Positions 15,535 through 25,171 are shown, numbered from the stretch's first letter. The stretch: 64,000 nt of DNA from Flavobacterium gillisiae (GCF_900107635.1 NZ_FNRD01000001.1:62001-126000); one strand, 5' to 3'. Numbers and translations are program-made. The notes: generated from the letters alone by a model not told the origin.

Positions 15535-16680
15535 TTATTTTAGTTTATACGAAATTTGCATTGTTGTGCCCTTTCCTATTTCAGAACGGGAAACTTTAAT
15601 CGACCCTTTGTGGTATTCTTCCACAATCCTCTTTGTCAAAGATAATCCTAGTCCCCAACCTCTTTTTTTAGTGGTAAAGCCTGGTTCAAAGACTCTTTTG
15701 AATTGGCTTTTCTGAATTCCGCTCCCGCTATCAGTCACACTTATTTTTACGGAGTCGTGGTCTTGTTCTATTTTTAAAGCCAGTTTTCCTCTTCCTTTCA
15801 TGGCGTCAATGGCATTTTTAACTAGATTTTCAATGGTCCAACTGTGTAAGGTTGGGTTGAGCATGATGAGAATGGGTGATTTCGGGCCTTCGAAAGTGAA
15901 TTCAATTTGTTTCGAAAATCGGGATTGAAGGTAGTTGTAGGATTGCAATGTCTCCTCTACGATGTCTTTTTTTTCTAGAATGGGTTCAGACCCAATTTTT
16001 GAAAAACGATCTGTAATCGTTTGCAATCGTTCAATATCTTTTTCAATTTCCATCGTTGTTGATTCATCCACATTTTCCGATTTCAATATTTCGACCCATC
16101 CTATTAAAGAAGAAAGTGGCGTGCCTATTTGATGCGCTGTTTCTTTTGCCATTCCCGCCCAAAGTTTATTTTGAGTTGCTATTTTCGTACTTCGATAAAA
16201 ATAGTAGACTAAGGCAGAAAATAAAACAATAATGAGTAATAAGGCGATGGGATAATATTTCAGTTTATTCAATAATGCCGAATTTCCGTAGTACAGCTTT
16301 TGAAATTTTCCAGGATCATACTCAATTACAATAGGATCATTTTCATTTTTTAAATCTGATAAAAACGCAGTCGCTCTGGTATTGTCTTCTACAATTACTT
16401 CGTCGATATTAACGGTATTGATGATGCTATCATTTTCGGTAAGGATAATGGGGATTGAAGTGTTGTTACTGAAAATTTGAAGAGGGAGTTCAACATCAGT
16501 ATTTTCTCCTGCATTAATAAGTGTTTTTTGAGCTTTTGCCCAAAGGTTCATTTTTAAACGCTCTTCATTTTTGAATATTTGAAAAAAGGTATAGGTATTC
16601 CAAAGAATCAGTGAAATTATCAAAAATGAAACAAAAATAATAATCCAACGAGTCGTGTTTTTTCTTTCAGAAAACTGCAT
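15535..16680 (-). CDS. membrane sensor histidine kinase
   Basis: 381 residues with an N-terminal helix (about 12-33), a roughly 110-residue extracytoplasmic part, a second helix (about 143-163) and no HAMP domain. The HisKA phospho-acceptor is the His in KETAHQIGTPLSSLIGW. The ATPase domain has ENLVKNAIDAM, TDSGSGIQ and RGWGLGLSLTKRIV. No response regulator is adjacent, so it is an orphan kinase by context. Its stop abuts the stop of the convergent transglutaminase-like gene. Confidence 0.92.
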   Translation of the reverse strand: MQFSERKNTTRWIIIFVSFLIISLILWNTYTFFQIFKNEERLKMNLWAKAQKTLINAGENTDVELPLQIFSNNTSIPIILTENDSIINTVNIDEVIVEDNTRATAFLSDLKNENDPIVIEYDPGKFQKLYYGNSALLNKLKYYPIALLLIIVLFSALVYYFYRSTKIATQNKLWAGMAKETAHQIGTPLSSLIGWVEILKSENVDESTTMEIEKDIERLQTITDRFSKIGSEPILEKKDIVEETLQSYNYLQSRFSKQIEFTFEGPKSPILIMLNPTLHSWTIENLVKNAIDAMKGRGKLALKIEQDHDSVKISVTDSGSGIQKSQFKRVFEPGFTTKKRGWGLGLSLTKRIVEEYHKGSIKVSRSEIGKGTTMQISYKLK

Positions 16681-16867
16681 AAACGAGATTTTGAGGTATA
16701 AATATAACGAAATATAAACACTATTATTTTAGTTCTCAATACAAAGAAAAAAAAATATTTTATGGGAATGTTTTTTGGGATTAAATAAGAGGACGCTCTC
16801 TTTTTAAACTTAAACCAATTACTTACTTTTGTAAATCGAGGAACTAATTAAGTGAAAATAAAATAGT

Positions 16868-17749
16868 ATGATTAGCATTGATCCAAAAAGTATAGAAACA
16901 GCTAAGTTGCAAGGATATCTTCAAGGTTCTGTAGGACCTAGGCCCATTGCTTTTGCAAGCACCATCGATAAAAATGGAAATCCAAATGTATCTCCTTTCA
17001 GCTTTTTTAATGTTTTTAGCGCGAATCCGCCTATTCTTGTTTTCTCTCCAGCAAGACGCGTGCGCGATAATTCGGTTAAACACACTTTAATTAATTGTGA
17101 AGCAACAGGAGAAGTGGTTATTAATGTCGTGAATTTTGATATGGTACAGCAAACGTCTCTTGCAAGCACAGAATATGCTGATGGTGTAAATGAGTTTTTA
17201 AAATCAGGATTAACGCAAGTTCCTTCTGATGTCGTAAAGCCATTTCGCGTAAAGGAGTCACCTGTACAATTTGAGTGTAAAGTGAATCAGATAATTCCAT
17301 TAGGAAGTGAAGGTGGAGCTGGAAATTTAATCCTTTGTGAAGTGGTACGAATTCATATTAACGAAGCGGTTTTAGATGCTAACGGGGCGATTGATCAGTA
17401 TAAAATTGATCTAGTTTCCAGGTTAGGTGGTAATTGGTATTCGCGATCCAATCAAGGTTTGTTTGAGGTGCCTAAGCCTTTATCGACGCTTGGAATTGGA
17501 GTAGATGTAATTCCGCGTCACGTTAAGGAAAGCCATATTTTTGATGGGAATGATTTAGGTAAATTAGGAAACATAGAAGCCTTGCCTACCCCAGAAGAAG
17601 TTAGTATATTTGTAAAACAGAATTTTTCTGTGAAAGGAGTTTTAAGCTCTGATGATCAGGATAAGCTACATTTAGAGGCTAAAAAATATCTAGATGAAGA
17701 CGATGTTCTTACCGCATGGAAAGTACTTCTGGCCCAAAAACAAGAGTAA
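16868..17749 (+). CDS. flavin reductase-like (FMN-binding split barrel) protein
   Basis: 293 residues of the flavoredoxin / flavin reductase-like family. Conserved stretches include GSVGPRPIAFASTID, NVSPFSFFNVFSANPPILVFSP and TGEVVINVVN, which form the FMN site. The last 60-70 residues are an extra alpha-helical part with no recognised domain. Likely an NAD(P)H- or ferredoxin-linked FMN protein; the substrate is unknown. It is 21 bases upstream of the DUF3127 gene and probably co-transcribed with it. Confidence 0.88.
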   Translation: MISIDPKSIETAKLQGYLQGSVGPRPIAFASTIDKNGNPNVSPFSFFNVFSANPPILVFSPARRVRDNSVKHTLINCEATGEVVINVVNFDMVQQTSLASTEYADGVNEFLKSGLTQVPSDVVKPFRVKESPVQFECKVNQIIPLGSEGGAGNLILCEVVRIHINEAVLDANGAIDQYKIDLVSRLGGNWYSRSNQGLFEVPKPLSTLGIGVDVIPRHVKESHIFDGNDLGKLGNIEALPTPEEVSIFVKQNFSVKGVLSSDDQDKLHLEAKKYLDEDDVLTAWKVLLAQKQE

Positions 17750-17770
17750 ATAACAATTAAAATAACGAAG

Positions 17771-18142
17771 ATGGAAGTTACAGGAAAAATTAAAGTTGTT
17801 AATCCGGAACAACAAATTAGTGCCGCGTTTAAAAAGAGAGAATTAGTTGTTACAACAGAAGAGCAATATCCTCAACATATTATGATTGAGTTTACTCAAG
17901 ATAAATGTGATTTATTAAACAACTATGCAGTTGGTGAGCCAGTAAAGGTTTCAATCAATTTAAGAGGTAGAGAATGGGTTAATCCACAAGGAGAAACTAA
18001 ATATTTCAATAGCATACAAGGATGGAGAATTGAGAAAGCAGGAGTTGAGCCTCAAGCGCCTTCAGCGCCTATGCCTACTGCTCAAACTTTTGCTCCGGCA
18101 ACAAACTTAAATGAAGACGAACCAGATGATTTGCCTTTTTAA
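17771..18142 (+). CDS. DUF3127 protein (OB-fold-like)
   Basis: 123 residues. The first 90 are the DUF3127 core (MEVTGKIKVV... VSINLRGREW.. TKYFNSIQGWRIE), predicted to be a small beta barrel like single-strand DNA-binding proteins. The tail is rich in Pro and Ala and ends in acidic EDEPDDLPF, much like the SSB C-terminal peptide (DDxPF) that recruits partner proteins. This tail similarity suggests an SSB-like role; no function is proven. Confidence 0.85.
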   Translation: MEVTGKIKVVNPEQQISAAFKKRELVVTTEEQYPQHIMIEFTQDKCDLLNNYAVGEPVKVSINLRGREWVNPQGETKYFNSIQGWRIEKAGVEPQAPSAPMPTAQTFAPATNLNEDEPDDLPF

Positions 18143-18160
18143 TTTATAGTACAGCATAGA

Positions 18161-18189
18161 AAAAGCCTTGATTTAATCAAGGCTTTTTT
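18161..18189. terminator. terminator after the DUF3127 gene
   Basis: AAAAGCCTTGATT and AATCAAGGCTTTT form a nearly continuous palindrome followed by TTT. It serves the plus-strand flavin reductase-DUF3127 pair and probably the convergent PAP2 gene. Confidence 0.88.
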
Positions 18190-18202
18190 GTTTTATATAA
18201 GT

Positions 18203-18934
18203 TTAGAAATTGGGTTGTATAAGAATTCCTAAACCGTTAGTTTTTCCGAATTGGGGATATACAAACGCTGAGCTGCTTTTCTTTCGGCCAAATTTAATGG
18301 ACTGGAAAGGATTGTAATTAGAGACTATAATTCCGGAAAGCAATCCAATTCCGGCTCCTGCTAATACATCAGATGAATAATGCTTGTTATTTGCAATTCG
18401 TAAGATTCCTGTAGTTGTTGCAAATATAAAACCACTACTAGCGTACCAAAAATTGGAATCTTTATATTCTTGAAATAACAATGCTGCATTGGTAAAGGCA
18501 ATGGCAGTATGCCCCGAAGGAAAACTAAGATTGTTTGATGCATCCGGTCTTTCCTCTTTTACTAAATTTTTAGTGATTTGTACAACGGCTAACGTTAAAG
18601 AATTAGCAATAACAATATCGACTGTTTGGTGTAAAACTGTATTTTTAGGTTGGAACCCAATGTATCTTCCAGCGTATATTTGAGCCACTGGAACCAAAGG
18701 CGTAAAGTTGTCTATTTTAGAATTAAACCCAATTCCAAAAAAAGCATTTGATTTTTCTTGGATACTATTATTTTGACTAGAATTTAATAGGAAGATACCA
18801 CCGGTCAAAACAGCTGCTGGTACAATAAAGTTCTTATAAGATAGTTTTTTATTGATTGCTAAACTATCAATTTTTTGACCGTACATTTGTGAAATAAACA
18901 GCACTAAAAGAAAAAGGGTTGATAATTTTTTCAT
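18203..18934 (-). CDS. secreted PAP2-superfamily phosphatase
   Basis: 243 residues from the ATG at 18934, which gives a signal peptide MKKLSTLFLLVLFISQMYGQ. An upstream TTG (18949) would add five residues and is less likely. The three-part phosphatase signature is present: KEERPDASN, then FPSGHTAIAF, then NNKHYSSDVLAG with the catalytic His and Asp. It probably dephosphorylates a lipid phosphate or undecaprenyl diphosphate at the outer face of the membrane. Single gene. Confidence 0.9.
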   Translation of the reverse strand: MKKLSTLFLLVLFISQMYGQKIDSLAINKKLSYKNFIVPAAVLTGGIFLLNSSQNNSIQEKSNAFFGIGFNSKIDNFTPLVPVAQIYAGRYIGFQPKNTVLHQTVDIVIANSLTLAVVQITKNLVKEERPDASNNLSFPSGHTAIAFTNAALLFQEYKDSNFWYASSGFIFATTTGILRIANNKHYSSDVLAGAGIGLLSGIIVSNYNPFQSIKFGRKKSSSAFVYPQFGKTNGLGILIQPNF

Positions 18935-19003
18935 TTTTAAAATATTCAAAATAAATAAGTTGTTTCAAATTTAGTAGTTAGTTTTATATTTAAGTTTAAA
19001 ATC

Positions 19004-19648
19004 ATGTTTTATTTATCTCAAGAGTTGTTTTTTCCTCCAGTTTCTGAAACTAAGTCGCATGGTATCGTTGCCCTTGGAGGAGACTTGTCTTCGGAGCGTC
19101 TTCAATTAGCTTATAAAAGCGGTATTTTTCCTTGGTTTGAAGATGGAGAGCCCATTACCTGGTGGTCGCCTAATCCGCGAATGGTTTTGTTTCTAGATGA
19201 GTTAGTAATTTCTAAAAGTATGCGAAATATCCTAAATAGAAATACTTTTACCATAACATTCAATCAAAATTTTAGAGATGTAATGGCTCACTGTCAGCAA
19301 ATAAAACGTGATGGACAAAACGGAACTTGGATTACTAATGATATGATTGAGGCGTATTGTAAACTCAACGAATTAGGTATAGCAAAGTCAATCGAAGTTT
19401 GGCAAAATGACGAATTAGTAGGTGGGTTGTATGGCATTGATTTAGGTCATGTTTTCTGTGGCGAAAGCATGTTCTCAAAAGTTTCGAATGCTTCTAAAGT
19501 TGCATTTATTACCTTAGTAAAATACTTGCAGCAAAATGATTACAAACTGTTAGATTGCCAAGTCTATAACCCACATCTAGAAAGTTTAGGATGCCGCGAA
19601 ATTGATAGAATCGATTTTATGGAATTATTAAAAAAAGACCAATCATGA
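19004..19648 (+). CDS. aat: leucyl/phenylalanyl-tRNA-protein transferase
   Basis: 214 residues. It adds Leu or Phe from aminoacyl-tRNA to N-terminal Arg or Lys, marking proteins for ClpS/ClpAP (the bacterial N-degron pathway). Family motifs: GLYGIDLGHVFCGESMFS, GIFPWFEDGEPITWWSPNPRMVLF (first and last parts visible) and the C-terminal DCQVYNPHLESLG. The MOSC gene follows with an ATGA overlap at 19645. Confidence 0.96.
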   Translation: MFYLSQELFFPPVSETKSHGIVALGGDLSSERLQLAYKSGIFPWFEDGEPITWWSPNPRMVLFLDELVISKSMRNILNRNTFTITFNQNFRDVMAHCQQIKRDGQNGTWITNDMIEAYCKLNELGIAKSIEVWQNDELVGGLYGIDLGHVFCGESMFSKVSNASKVAFITLVKYLQQNDYKLLDCQVYNPHLESLGCREIDRIDFMELLKKDQS

Positions 19649-20439
19649 AAAGTACTCATATTGTAAAGGAGTTGTTTGTTTATCCAATAAAAAGCCTTGC
19701 TGGTATAAGTGTTCAAAGTGCAAAAGCGGAAGAAATGGGTTTTGAATACGACCGAAGATGGATGCTCATTGACGGAGAAAATCAGTTAATAACACAACGA
19801 GAACACCCAGTTTTAAGTCAGTTTTATCCAAAAATAATTGATGATAAAATTGAAGTTACAAATCTTGGAAAAACACATTCCTTTTATATAGATGAAAGTC
19901 TTGCAAATCTTATTGCTGTTACTGTTTGGGATGATGAGTCCATCGTAGTTGAAGTAAACAAATCTTCATCTGAATGGTTTAGTAACCAACTAGGTTTTAC
20001 ATGTAAATTGGTGAAAATTATAAATAACGGCGATAGAAAACATAAAAGTACAAAACTCAATACAACGTTTAATGTAAGTTTAGCCGATGGTTATCCGTAT
20101 TTATTAGTGGGAAGTGAAAGTTTAAATAATTTAAATGAAAAACTGAAAGACAAAATAGGTATAGAAAGATTTCGCCCAAATATCGTAATTTCAAGTACAA
20201 CTGCGCATGAAGAGGATTCTTTTGACCAATTTCAAATTGGAAAAGTACATTTTCAAAATGTAAAACCTTGTGGTCGATGTATCATGGTAAATAATAACCC
20301 AGAAACAAGTCGGATTACAAAAGAACCTTTACGTACTTTAAACACCTATAGAACAGTAAATAACTCGATATTGTTTGGTGTAAATATTGTTTGTCAAAAT
20401 CCAGGAATAATAACTGTTGGAGATGTTTTAGAGTTTTAA
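19645..20439 (+). CDS. MOSC-domain protein
   Basis: 264 residues with an N-terminal MOSC beta-barrel domain (KELFVYPIKSLAGISVQ) and a C-terminal MOSC sulfur-carrier domain containing ERFRPNIVI and KPCGRCIMVNN, where the conserved Cys lies. Related proteins (YcbX, mARC) bind molybdenum cofactor and reduce N-hydroxylated compounds. No molybdopterin synthesis gene is seen here. It overlaps aat by four bases and converges on thiF. Confidence 0.9.
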   Translation: MKSTHIVKELFVYPIKSLAGISVQSAKAEEMGFEYDRRWMLIDGENQLITQREHPVLSQFYPKIIDDKIEVTNLGKTHSFYIDESLANLIAVTVWDDESIVVEVNKSSSEWFSNQLGFTCKLVKIINNGDRKHKSTKLNTTFNVSLADGYPYLLVGSESLNNLNEKLKDKIGIERFRPNIVISSTTAHEEDSFDQFQIGKVHFQNVKPCGRCIMVNNNPETSRITKEPLRTLNTYRTVNNSILFGVNIVCQNPGIITVGDVLEF

Positions 20440-21146
20440 AAATTCAGTTTGGTAAAACTCCAATCTAAAGTTTTAAATAAAACCAATTCATTTCTTAAAC
20501 TTGGCAACCCAATAATTAGTTTCAAAGTTTCATGTGCCATCATCGTGCCAATCATTCCTGGTAAAGTCCCTAGGACGCCATTAAAACTACAATTAGGCAC
20601 ATCTTTAGGATTAGGCGGTTCCGGAAATAAATCGCGTAAATTTTTACTTCCTTGATGGTTAAAAACGGCAAGCTGCCCTTCAAAACCTAGAATACTTCCA
20701 TAAACCAATGTTTTACTCAAAGCCACACAAGTATCATTAACCAAGTAACGCGTCCCAAAATTATCGGAACCATCAACCACAATATCAAATTGAGAAATGA
20801 TATAGGACGCATTTTCAATGGTCAGCTTCTCTTCAAAAGCCAAAACTTCAATCAATGGATTTAATTTTTCGACTGCGGCTTTTGCAGTTATAGCTTTTGG
20901 CAAACCCACTTGGTCTTCAGTGTATAAAATTTGACGGTGTAGGTTATGAATTTCGATAAGATCAAAATCAATAATACCAATTGTTCCCACGCCTGCCGTA
21001 CTGATATATTGCAAAACAGGGCAGCTCAAACCGCCAGCACCAATTACAAGTACCTTGGCACTTTTTAATTTTGCTTGTCCTTCATCACCAATCTCGGGTA
21101 AAATAACTTGTCTATTGTAACGTAAAAAATCTTGTATAACGCTCAT
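20436..21146 (-). CDS. thiF: ThiF/MoeB/HesA-family adenylyltransferase, last gene of the thi operon
   Basis: 236-residue E1-like enzyme that adenylates the C-terminal Gly-Gly of the sulfur carrier ThiS. The nucleotide-binding loop is VLVIGAGGLSCPVL and the catalytic Asp is in DIVVDGSDNFGTRYLVND. The Zn-binding CxxC pairs common in MoeB/ThiF are not seen. Its position after thiH in the thi operon assigns it to ThiS rather than MoaD. It ends in a four-base convergent overlap with the MOSC gene. Confidence 0.88.
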   Translation of the reverse strand: MSVIQDFLRYNRQVILPEIGDEGQAKLKSAKVLVIGAGGLSCPVLQYISTAGVGTIGIIDFDLIEIHNLHRQILYTEDQVGLPKAITAKAAVEKLNPLIEVLAFEEKLTIENASYIISQFDIVVDGSDNFGTRYLVNDTCVALSKTLVYGSILGFEGQLAVFNHQGSKNLRDLFPEPPNPKDVPNCSFNGVLGTLPGMIGTMMAHETLKLIIGLPSLRNELVLFKTLDWSFTKLNF

Positions 21147-21335
21147 GTTTATGTCTTAATAAATAGTTGGTTAGTCCTTAGTGAAAAAGTCCTTAAGTAT
21201 ATAGTTCTTAGTGAATGGACTTAAGTAATTAGTGTGTTTTTTAGTTTTCTTATCGCGGTTTTATTCAATCATATGTCACTACGACCGCTGTCACCAACGA
21301 TCTGCAATCAAAAATCGTTAATCAAAAATCAAAAA
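21147..21335. repeat. simple repeats between thiF and thiH
   Basis: No gene is seen. The stretch contains near-copies of TCCTTAGTGAAAAAG / TTCTTAGTGAATGGA (21175-21220) and, at 21305-21340, three copies of an AATCAAAAATC unit. These look like common intergenic simple repeats; I see no hairpin with a T run. Confidence 0.5.
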
Positions 21336-22448
21336 TCATTTGTAGTTCTTGTCCCAATCCTTCCAAACCGGTTCATATCCATTCTTGGTAATAATATCAG
21401 CAATCTCCGATACGGAGCGCTCGTCGCTAATTTCAAATTGTTCCAGTGATTGTGGATCGACCACATAGCCACCAGGATTTGTTTTTGAACCCGCACTCAT
21501 ACTTGTCGTTCCAATAGGAATAATGTTGTTTCTGAATTTCTCGTTTTCCCGAGTCGAAATTGAAATTTCTAAATCTTCATTCCAAAGACGGTACGCACAA
21601 ATGAGTTGGGTCAAATCTTTATCATCCATAATAAAGTTAGGAGGAACCGTTCCTTCGGCAGGTCGTAATCTCGGGAAGGAAACGGAGTACTTTGTTTGCC
21701 AATAGGCTTTTTGTAAATAATCTAGATGTAAGGCATTAAAAAAACTATCGGTACGCCAGTCTTCTAATCCAAGTAAAACACCCAATCCTATTTTGTGAAT
21801 ACCGGCTTTCCCAATCCTGTCTGGAGTGTCTAACCGAAAATCAAAATTGGACTTCTTCCCTTTCGTATGGTATTTTTTGTATACTTCCTGATGATAGGTT
21901 TCTTGATATACCAACACTGAATAAACTCCCACTTCATGCAAACGTTCGTATTCTTCTTGTGAAAGCGGTTGCACTTCAATAGAAATTGTTGAAAAATCAT
22001 TTTTTATGACCTCGATTGCATTCAGGAAATAATTGATATTCACCGTATAATTTGCTTCTCCAGCAACTAATAAAACATGATCAAAACCCAAGTATTTCAA
22101 AGCGGCCACTTCTTGTTCAATCTCTGAATCCATCAAAGTCTTGCGTTTAATTTTGTTATCCAAACTAAAACCGCAATAGGTACAAATGTTCTGGCATTCG
22201 TTACTTAAGTACAAAGGCGCATACATCTGAATGGTTTTGCCAAAACGCTTCTTAGTCAGTTCATGGCATTCTTGCGCCATTTGTTCTAAATAAGGTTGTG
22301 CGGCAGGTGAAATCAATACTAAAAAGTCATCTAGATTTCTTTTGGATTTAGCCAGTACTTGCTCAACTTGCTTTGAAGTACTAGCGTAAATTTTTGATTG
22401 GATTTCGTCCCAATTATATTTTTCGAAAGTAGATTTGAATGTTGTCAT
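21336..22448 (-). CDS. thiH: 2-iminoacetate synthase (radical SAM)
   Basis: 370 residues. Cleaves tyrosine to dehydroglycine (2-iminoacetate) and p-cresol, supplying the C2-N unit of the thiazole. The radical-SAM cluster motif is C-QNI-C-TY-C in NECQNICTYCGF; the conserved GLGVLLGLEDWRTDS and SFPRLRPAEG follow. Use of ThiH rather than ThiO fits an organism that can run this oxygen-sensitive step. It is separated from thiG by the GxxExxY gene. Confidence 0.96.
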   Translation of the reverse strand: MTTFKSTFEKYNWDEIQSKIYASTSKQVEQVLAKSKRNLDDFLVLISPAAQPYLEQMAQECHELTKKRFGKTIQMYAPLYLSNECQNICTYCGFSLDNKIKRKTLMDSEIEQEVAALKYLGFDHVLLVAGEANYTVNINYFLNAIEVIKNDFSTISIEVQPLSQEEYERLHEVGVYSVLVYQETYHQEVYKKYHTKGKKSNFDFRLDTPDRIGKAGIHKIGLGVLLGLEDWRTDSFFNALHLDYLQKAYWQTKYSVSFPRLRPAEGTVPPNFIMDDKDLTQLICAYRLWNEDLEISISTRENEKFRNNIIPIGTTSMSAGSKTNPGGYVVDPQSLEQFEISDERSVSEIADIITKNGYEPVWKDWDKNYK

Positions 22449-22478
22449 TTTGTTTTTTATATACTGTATTTTTTTGTT

Positions 22479-22489
22479 GCACGCAGATT
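22479..22489. repeat. left arm of inverted repeat flanking the GxxExxY gene
   Basis: GCACGCAGATT here is the exact reverse complement of AATCTGCGTGC at 23004-23014. The following bases (TTTACAGATTTACGCAGATT) repeat the CGCAGATT core. Confidence 0.75.
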
Positions 22490-22511
22490 TTACAGATTTA
22501 CGCAGATTTTT

Positions 22512-22889
22512 TTATAGCTTATTTGCTACTCGTTTAATGTCCTTTAAAATTGTTACTGTGTTAAAATTGACAAGTATCCCAAGTCTTTTATCAGTTAGTT
22601 TTAAATAATTTGTAATTTGTTTATAATGAATAGGTGCTAAGTCTTCGACAGATTTTAATTCAATGATTACTTTGTTTTCAACTAATAAATCAATTCTAAA
22701 AGCAACATCTAAAATGATGTCTTCGTAAGGGATATTGATTTCTAGTTGTCTATCAACTTTTAATTCCATTTTAGTTAATTCATAATATAATGCACTTTCA
22801 TAAACAGATTCAAATAAACCTGGTCCGAGTGTATTGTAAACCTTAAAAATAGCACCTCTGATTTTGAATGATATGTCGTTTTCGGTCAT
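22512..22889 (-). CDS. GxxExxY family protein (PD-(D/E)xK nuclease-like)
   Basis: 125 residues. The name-giving motif is in GPGLFESVYESAL (G-LF-E-SV-Y). The core FRIDLLVENKVIIELKSV has the spacing of a PD-(D/E)xK nuclease active site (Asp, then Glu-x-Lys). The family is widespread in Bacteroidota and its role is not known. It sits inside the thi operon, between thiG and thiH, on the same strand, bounded by an 11-bp inverted repeat (22479-22489 and 23004-23014). It has no evident tie to thiamin chemistry and looks like an inserted cassette. Confidence 0.88.
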   Translation of the reverse strand: MTENDISFKIRGAIFKVYNTLGPGLFESVYESALYYELTKMELKVDRQLEINIPYEDIILDVAFRIDLLVENKVIIELKSVEDLAPIHYKQITNYLKLTDKRLGILVNFNTVTILKDIKRVANKL

Positions 22890-23003
22890 TTTTAAAAATT
22901 TATATTTTATTAAAAGTACTGATTCCCTACCAAATAATTTTTGTTATTTTTTTTAAAGTATTAAATATCAATATATTATTTTTCAACCTGCTAGAATTTT
23001 TTT

Positions 23004-23014
23004 AATCTGCGTGC
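23004..23014. repeat. right arm of inverted repeat flanking the GxxExxY gene
   Basis: AATCTGCGTGC, the reverse complement of 22479-22489. Between it and the GxxExxY start is AT-rich DNA with no other gene. Confidence 0.75.
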
Positions 23015-23027
23015 TAATAAAAATATT

Positions 23028-23804
23028 TTACATCGTTAAAAACGCCGTCAACGGACTAGAAGCCATGGCGTGTTTATACTGTTGTCCTAATCTTGCTTCA
23101 TACGCTTTTCGTCCTGCAATTACTGCTTCCTTAAAAGCTTCGGCCATTAATCTCGGATTTCCAGCAACGGCAATCGCTGTGTTCACTAGAACAGCATCTG
23201 CACCTAATTCCATTGCTTTTGCTGCGTCTGATGGTGCTCCAATTCCCGCATCGATGATTACAGGAACTTTGCTTTGTTCGATAATAATCTCAAGGAAATC
23301 AATTGTTTTTAATCCTTTATTACTCCCTATTGGCGAACCCAAAGGCATCACAGCCGCAGTTCCTACATCTTCTAATCGTTTACACAAAACAGGATCCGCA
23401 TGAATGTAGGGTAAAACAATAAAACCAAGTTTAGCCAATTCTTCGGTCGCTCTCAAAGTTTCAATTGCGTCAGGCATTAAATATCTTGGATCAGGATGGA
23501 TTTCGAGTTTTAACCAATTGGTTTCCAAAGCTTCTCTGGCGAGTTGCGCTGCAAAAATGGCCTCTTTCGCATTTCTAGCTCCTGAAGTATTGGGTAATAA
23601 ATTGATATTTGGATGCTTTAAGTGAGATAAAATAGCATCAGTGTCTGTTTCAAGGTCAATCCGCTTGAGGGCGACAGTCACTAATTCACTTCCTGAAGCT
23701 AAAATTGCCTCCTCCATTTGCTGATTAGAACCAAATTTCCCTGTTCCTAAAAACAAACGAGAATGCAATATCTTATCGCCTATTTTAAACAATGATGCTT
23801 CCAT
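23028..23804 (-). CDS. thiG: thiazole synthase
   Basis: About 258 residues, TIM barrel that builds thiazole phosphate from DXP, ThiS-thiocarboxylate and dehydroglycine. Motifs: [10 protein letters not shown], the Schiff-base lysine in [20 protein letters not shown], and [26 protein letters not shown] (start and end visible). The ATG at 23804 ([11 protein letters not shown]) is preferred; an ATG nine bases earlier is also possible. It overlaps the end of thiE by 20 bases. Confidence 0.96.
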   Translation of the reverse strand: MEASLFKIGDKILHSRLFLGTGKFGSNQQMEEAILASGSELVTVALKRIDLETDTDAILSHLKHPNINLLPNTSGARNAKEAIFAAQLAREALETNWLKLEIHPDPRYLMPDAIETLRATEELAKLGFIVLPYIHADPVLCKRLEDVGTAAVMPLGSPIGSNKGLKTIDFLEIIIEQSKVPVIIDAGIGAPSDAAKAMELGADAVLVNTAIAVAGNPRLMAEAFKEAVIAGRKAYEARLGQQYKHAMASSPLTAFLTM

Positions 23805-24423
23805 GTAAGTCATTTTTTAGTTGTTTGATTGTTTTTTTCTTGTTTGTTGCTTGAGTGATTAAGCCTGAAACGGCAATCCCATAAATTCCAGTTTGTAGTA
23901 TCTGCTCCACATCGTCTAATGTGATTCCACCTATTGCATAAACGGGTGTTGTGAGTCCGTTTTCTTGCATTTTTTCCATGATTGTACGATAGCCTTCAAG
24001 ACCTAATATTGGACTCAGATTCCCCTTGGTTGTAGTGAATTTAAAAGGACCTAAACCAATATAATCACAGCCATTTTGAATGTGATTTTGAATGTCTTCG
24101 AATGTATTTGCTGTAGCTCCAATAATTTTGGTGTCTCCTAGAATAGTTCGGGCTTCACTGATAGACATATCGTCTATCCCAAGGTGTACACCATCGGCTG
24201 CAATTTGCTGTGCGAGATAGACATTATCATTAATAATAAAATTTGCCAAATATTCTTCGCAGAGTATTTTTACGGTTTCCGCCAAAGTAAATGCATCATC
24301 CGAAAAATGATTTTTAAACCGAACTTGAACCCATTTACATCCGTTGTCTAAAGCTTGATGAATATTATTCAATTGCTCGTCAACAGTGTTTCCTTGGGAA
24401 ATGTATTGTAATTTGTTAAACAT
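23785..24423 (-). CDS. thiE: thiamine phosphate synthase
   Basis: 212 residues. Joins hydroxymethylpyrimidine diphosphate and thiazole phosphate to thiamin phosphate. True ThiE signatures are [32 protein letters not shown] and the [13 protein letters not shown] pyrophosphate loop, with [10 protein letters not shown] near the end. These separate it from the TenI-like paralogue two genes upstream. It overlaps thiD by eight bases. Confidence 0.95.
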   Translation of the reverse strand: MFNKLQYISQGNTVDEQLNNIHQALDNGCKWVQVRFKNHFSDDAFTLAETVKILCEEYLANFIINDNVYLAQQIAADGVHLGIDDMSISEARTILGDTKIIGATANTFEDIQNHIQNGCDYIGLGPFKFTTTKGNLSPILGLEGYRTIMEKMQENGLTTPVYAIGGITLDDVEQILQTGIYGIAVSGLITQATNKKKTIKQLKNDLHGSIIV

Positions 24424-25171
24424 AATGATACCCTAGTTTTGTGTGGTTAGATAGTAAGTAGTTTTCAATATAGATTTTAGCATTCTTGCAAGCAGTAAGT
24501 ATATTTTGATCTAAAGCGATATTAGCAACTATTGAAGCCGATAGTACGCAGCCAGAACCGTGTTTTTCAAAAGCCAAAACGTTTGTTGGTTTAAGTCTAA
24601 AAAAGCGGTCTTCTATATGTAAATAATCAATGCCGATCGCTACAGGATTATGTCCTCCTTTTAGTAATACACTGCAGTATTGCGAAAGATTTTCTGCAAT
24701 TTTATCAGCAGTTGCTGATGACGTGGCTAATTTTACAATCTCATTATAGTTCGGTGTAATCAAATCTACTTGTTGGAGGATTTCAGTTAAAAGAACTTGG
24801 TTTTCGGTAGCTAGAAAATCAAACCCAGTTGAGGATTTCAAAATAGTGTCCCAAATAATTGTTGTTTCTGGCGAAAGACTTTTTATTATAGAAACTAGCT
24901 CATTTAAGTAGTGTAAAGAAGGAACGATTCCAATTTTTACTGCCTTTATTGTATAATTTGCAAATAGTTTTTCTACCGATTCTAAAACAAAGTTAAGGTC
25001 AGTCCATTCTATTTTAGCAAACTCATTTTCTGTTTGAATTGTGTTTGCCGTGATGATGGCAAAGCCATAAACCTGATGCTGTTCAAATGTTTTACAATCT
25101 GCCAAAACACCTGCTCCTCCAGAAGGATCAAAGCCAGCGATGCTTAGCACGAAAGGGCGATTTTTTGACAT
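24416..25171 (-). CDS. thiD: hydroxymethylpyrimidine (phosphate) kinase
   Basis: 251 residues of the ribokinase-like fold; carries out both phosphorylations of hydroxymethylpyrimidine. Motifs: SIAGFDPSGGAGVLADCKT at the N-terminus, ITPNYNE, VLLKGGHNP and the anion-hole EKHGSGCVLSASI. It overlaps the TenI-like gene by 28 bases and thiE by eight, indicating tight translational coupling. Confidence 0.96.
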   Translation of the reverse strand: MSKNRPFVLSIAGFDPSGGAGVLADCKTFEQHQVYGFAIITANTIQTENEFAKIEWTDLNFVLESVEKLFANYTIKAVKIGIVPSLHYLNELVSIIKSLSPETTIIWDTILKSSTGFDFLATENQVLLTEILQQVDLITPNYNEIVKLATSSATADKIAENLSQYCSVLLKGGHNPVAIGIDYLHIEDRFFRLKPTNVLAFEKHGSGCVLSASIVANIALDQNILTACKNAKIYIENYLLSNHTKLGYHYV

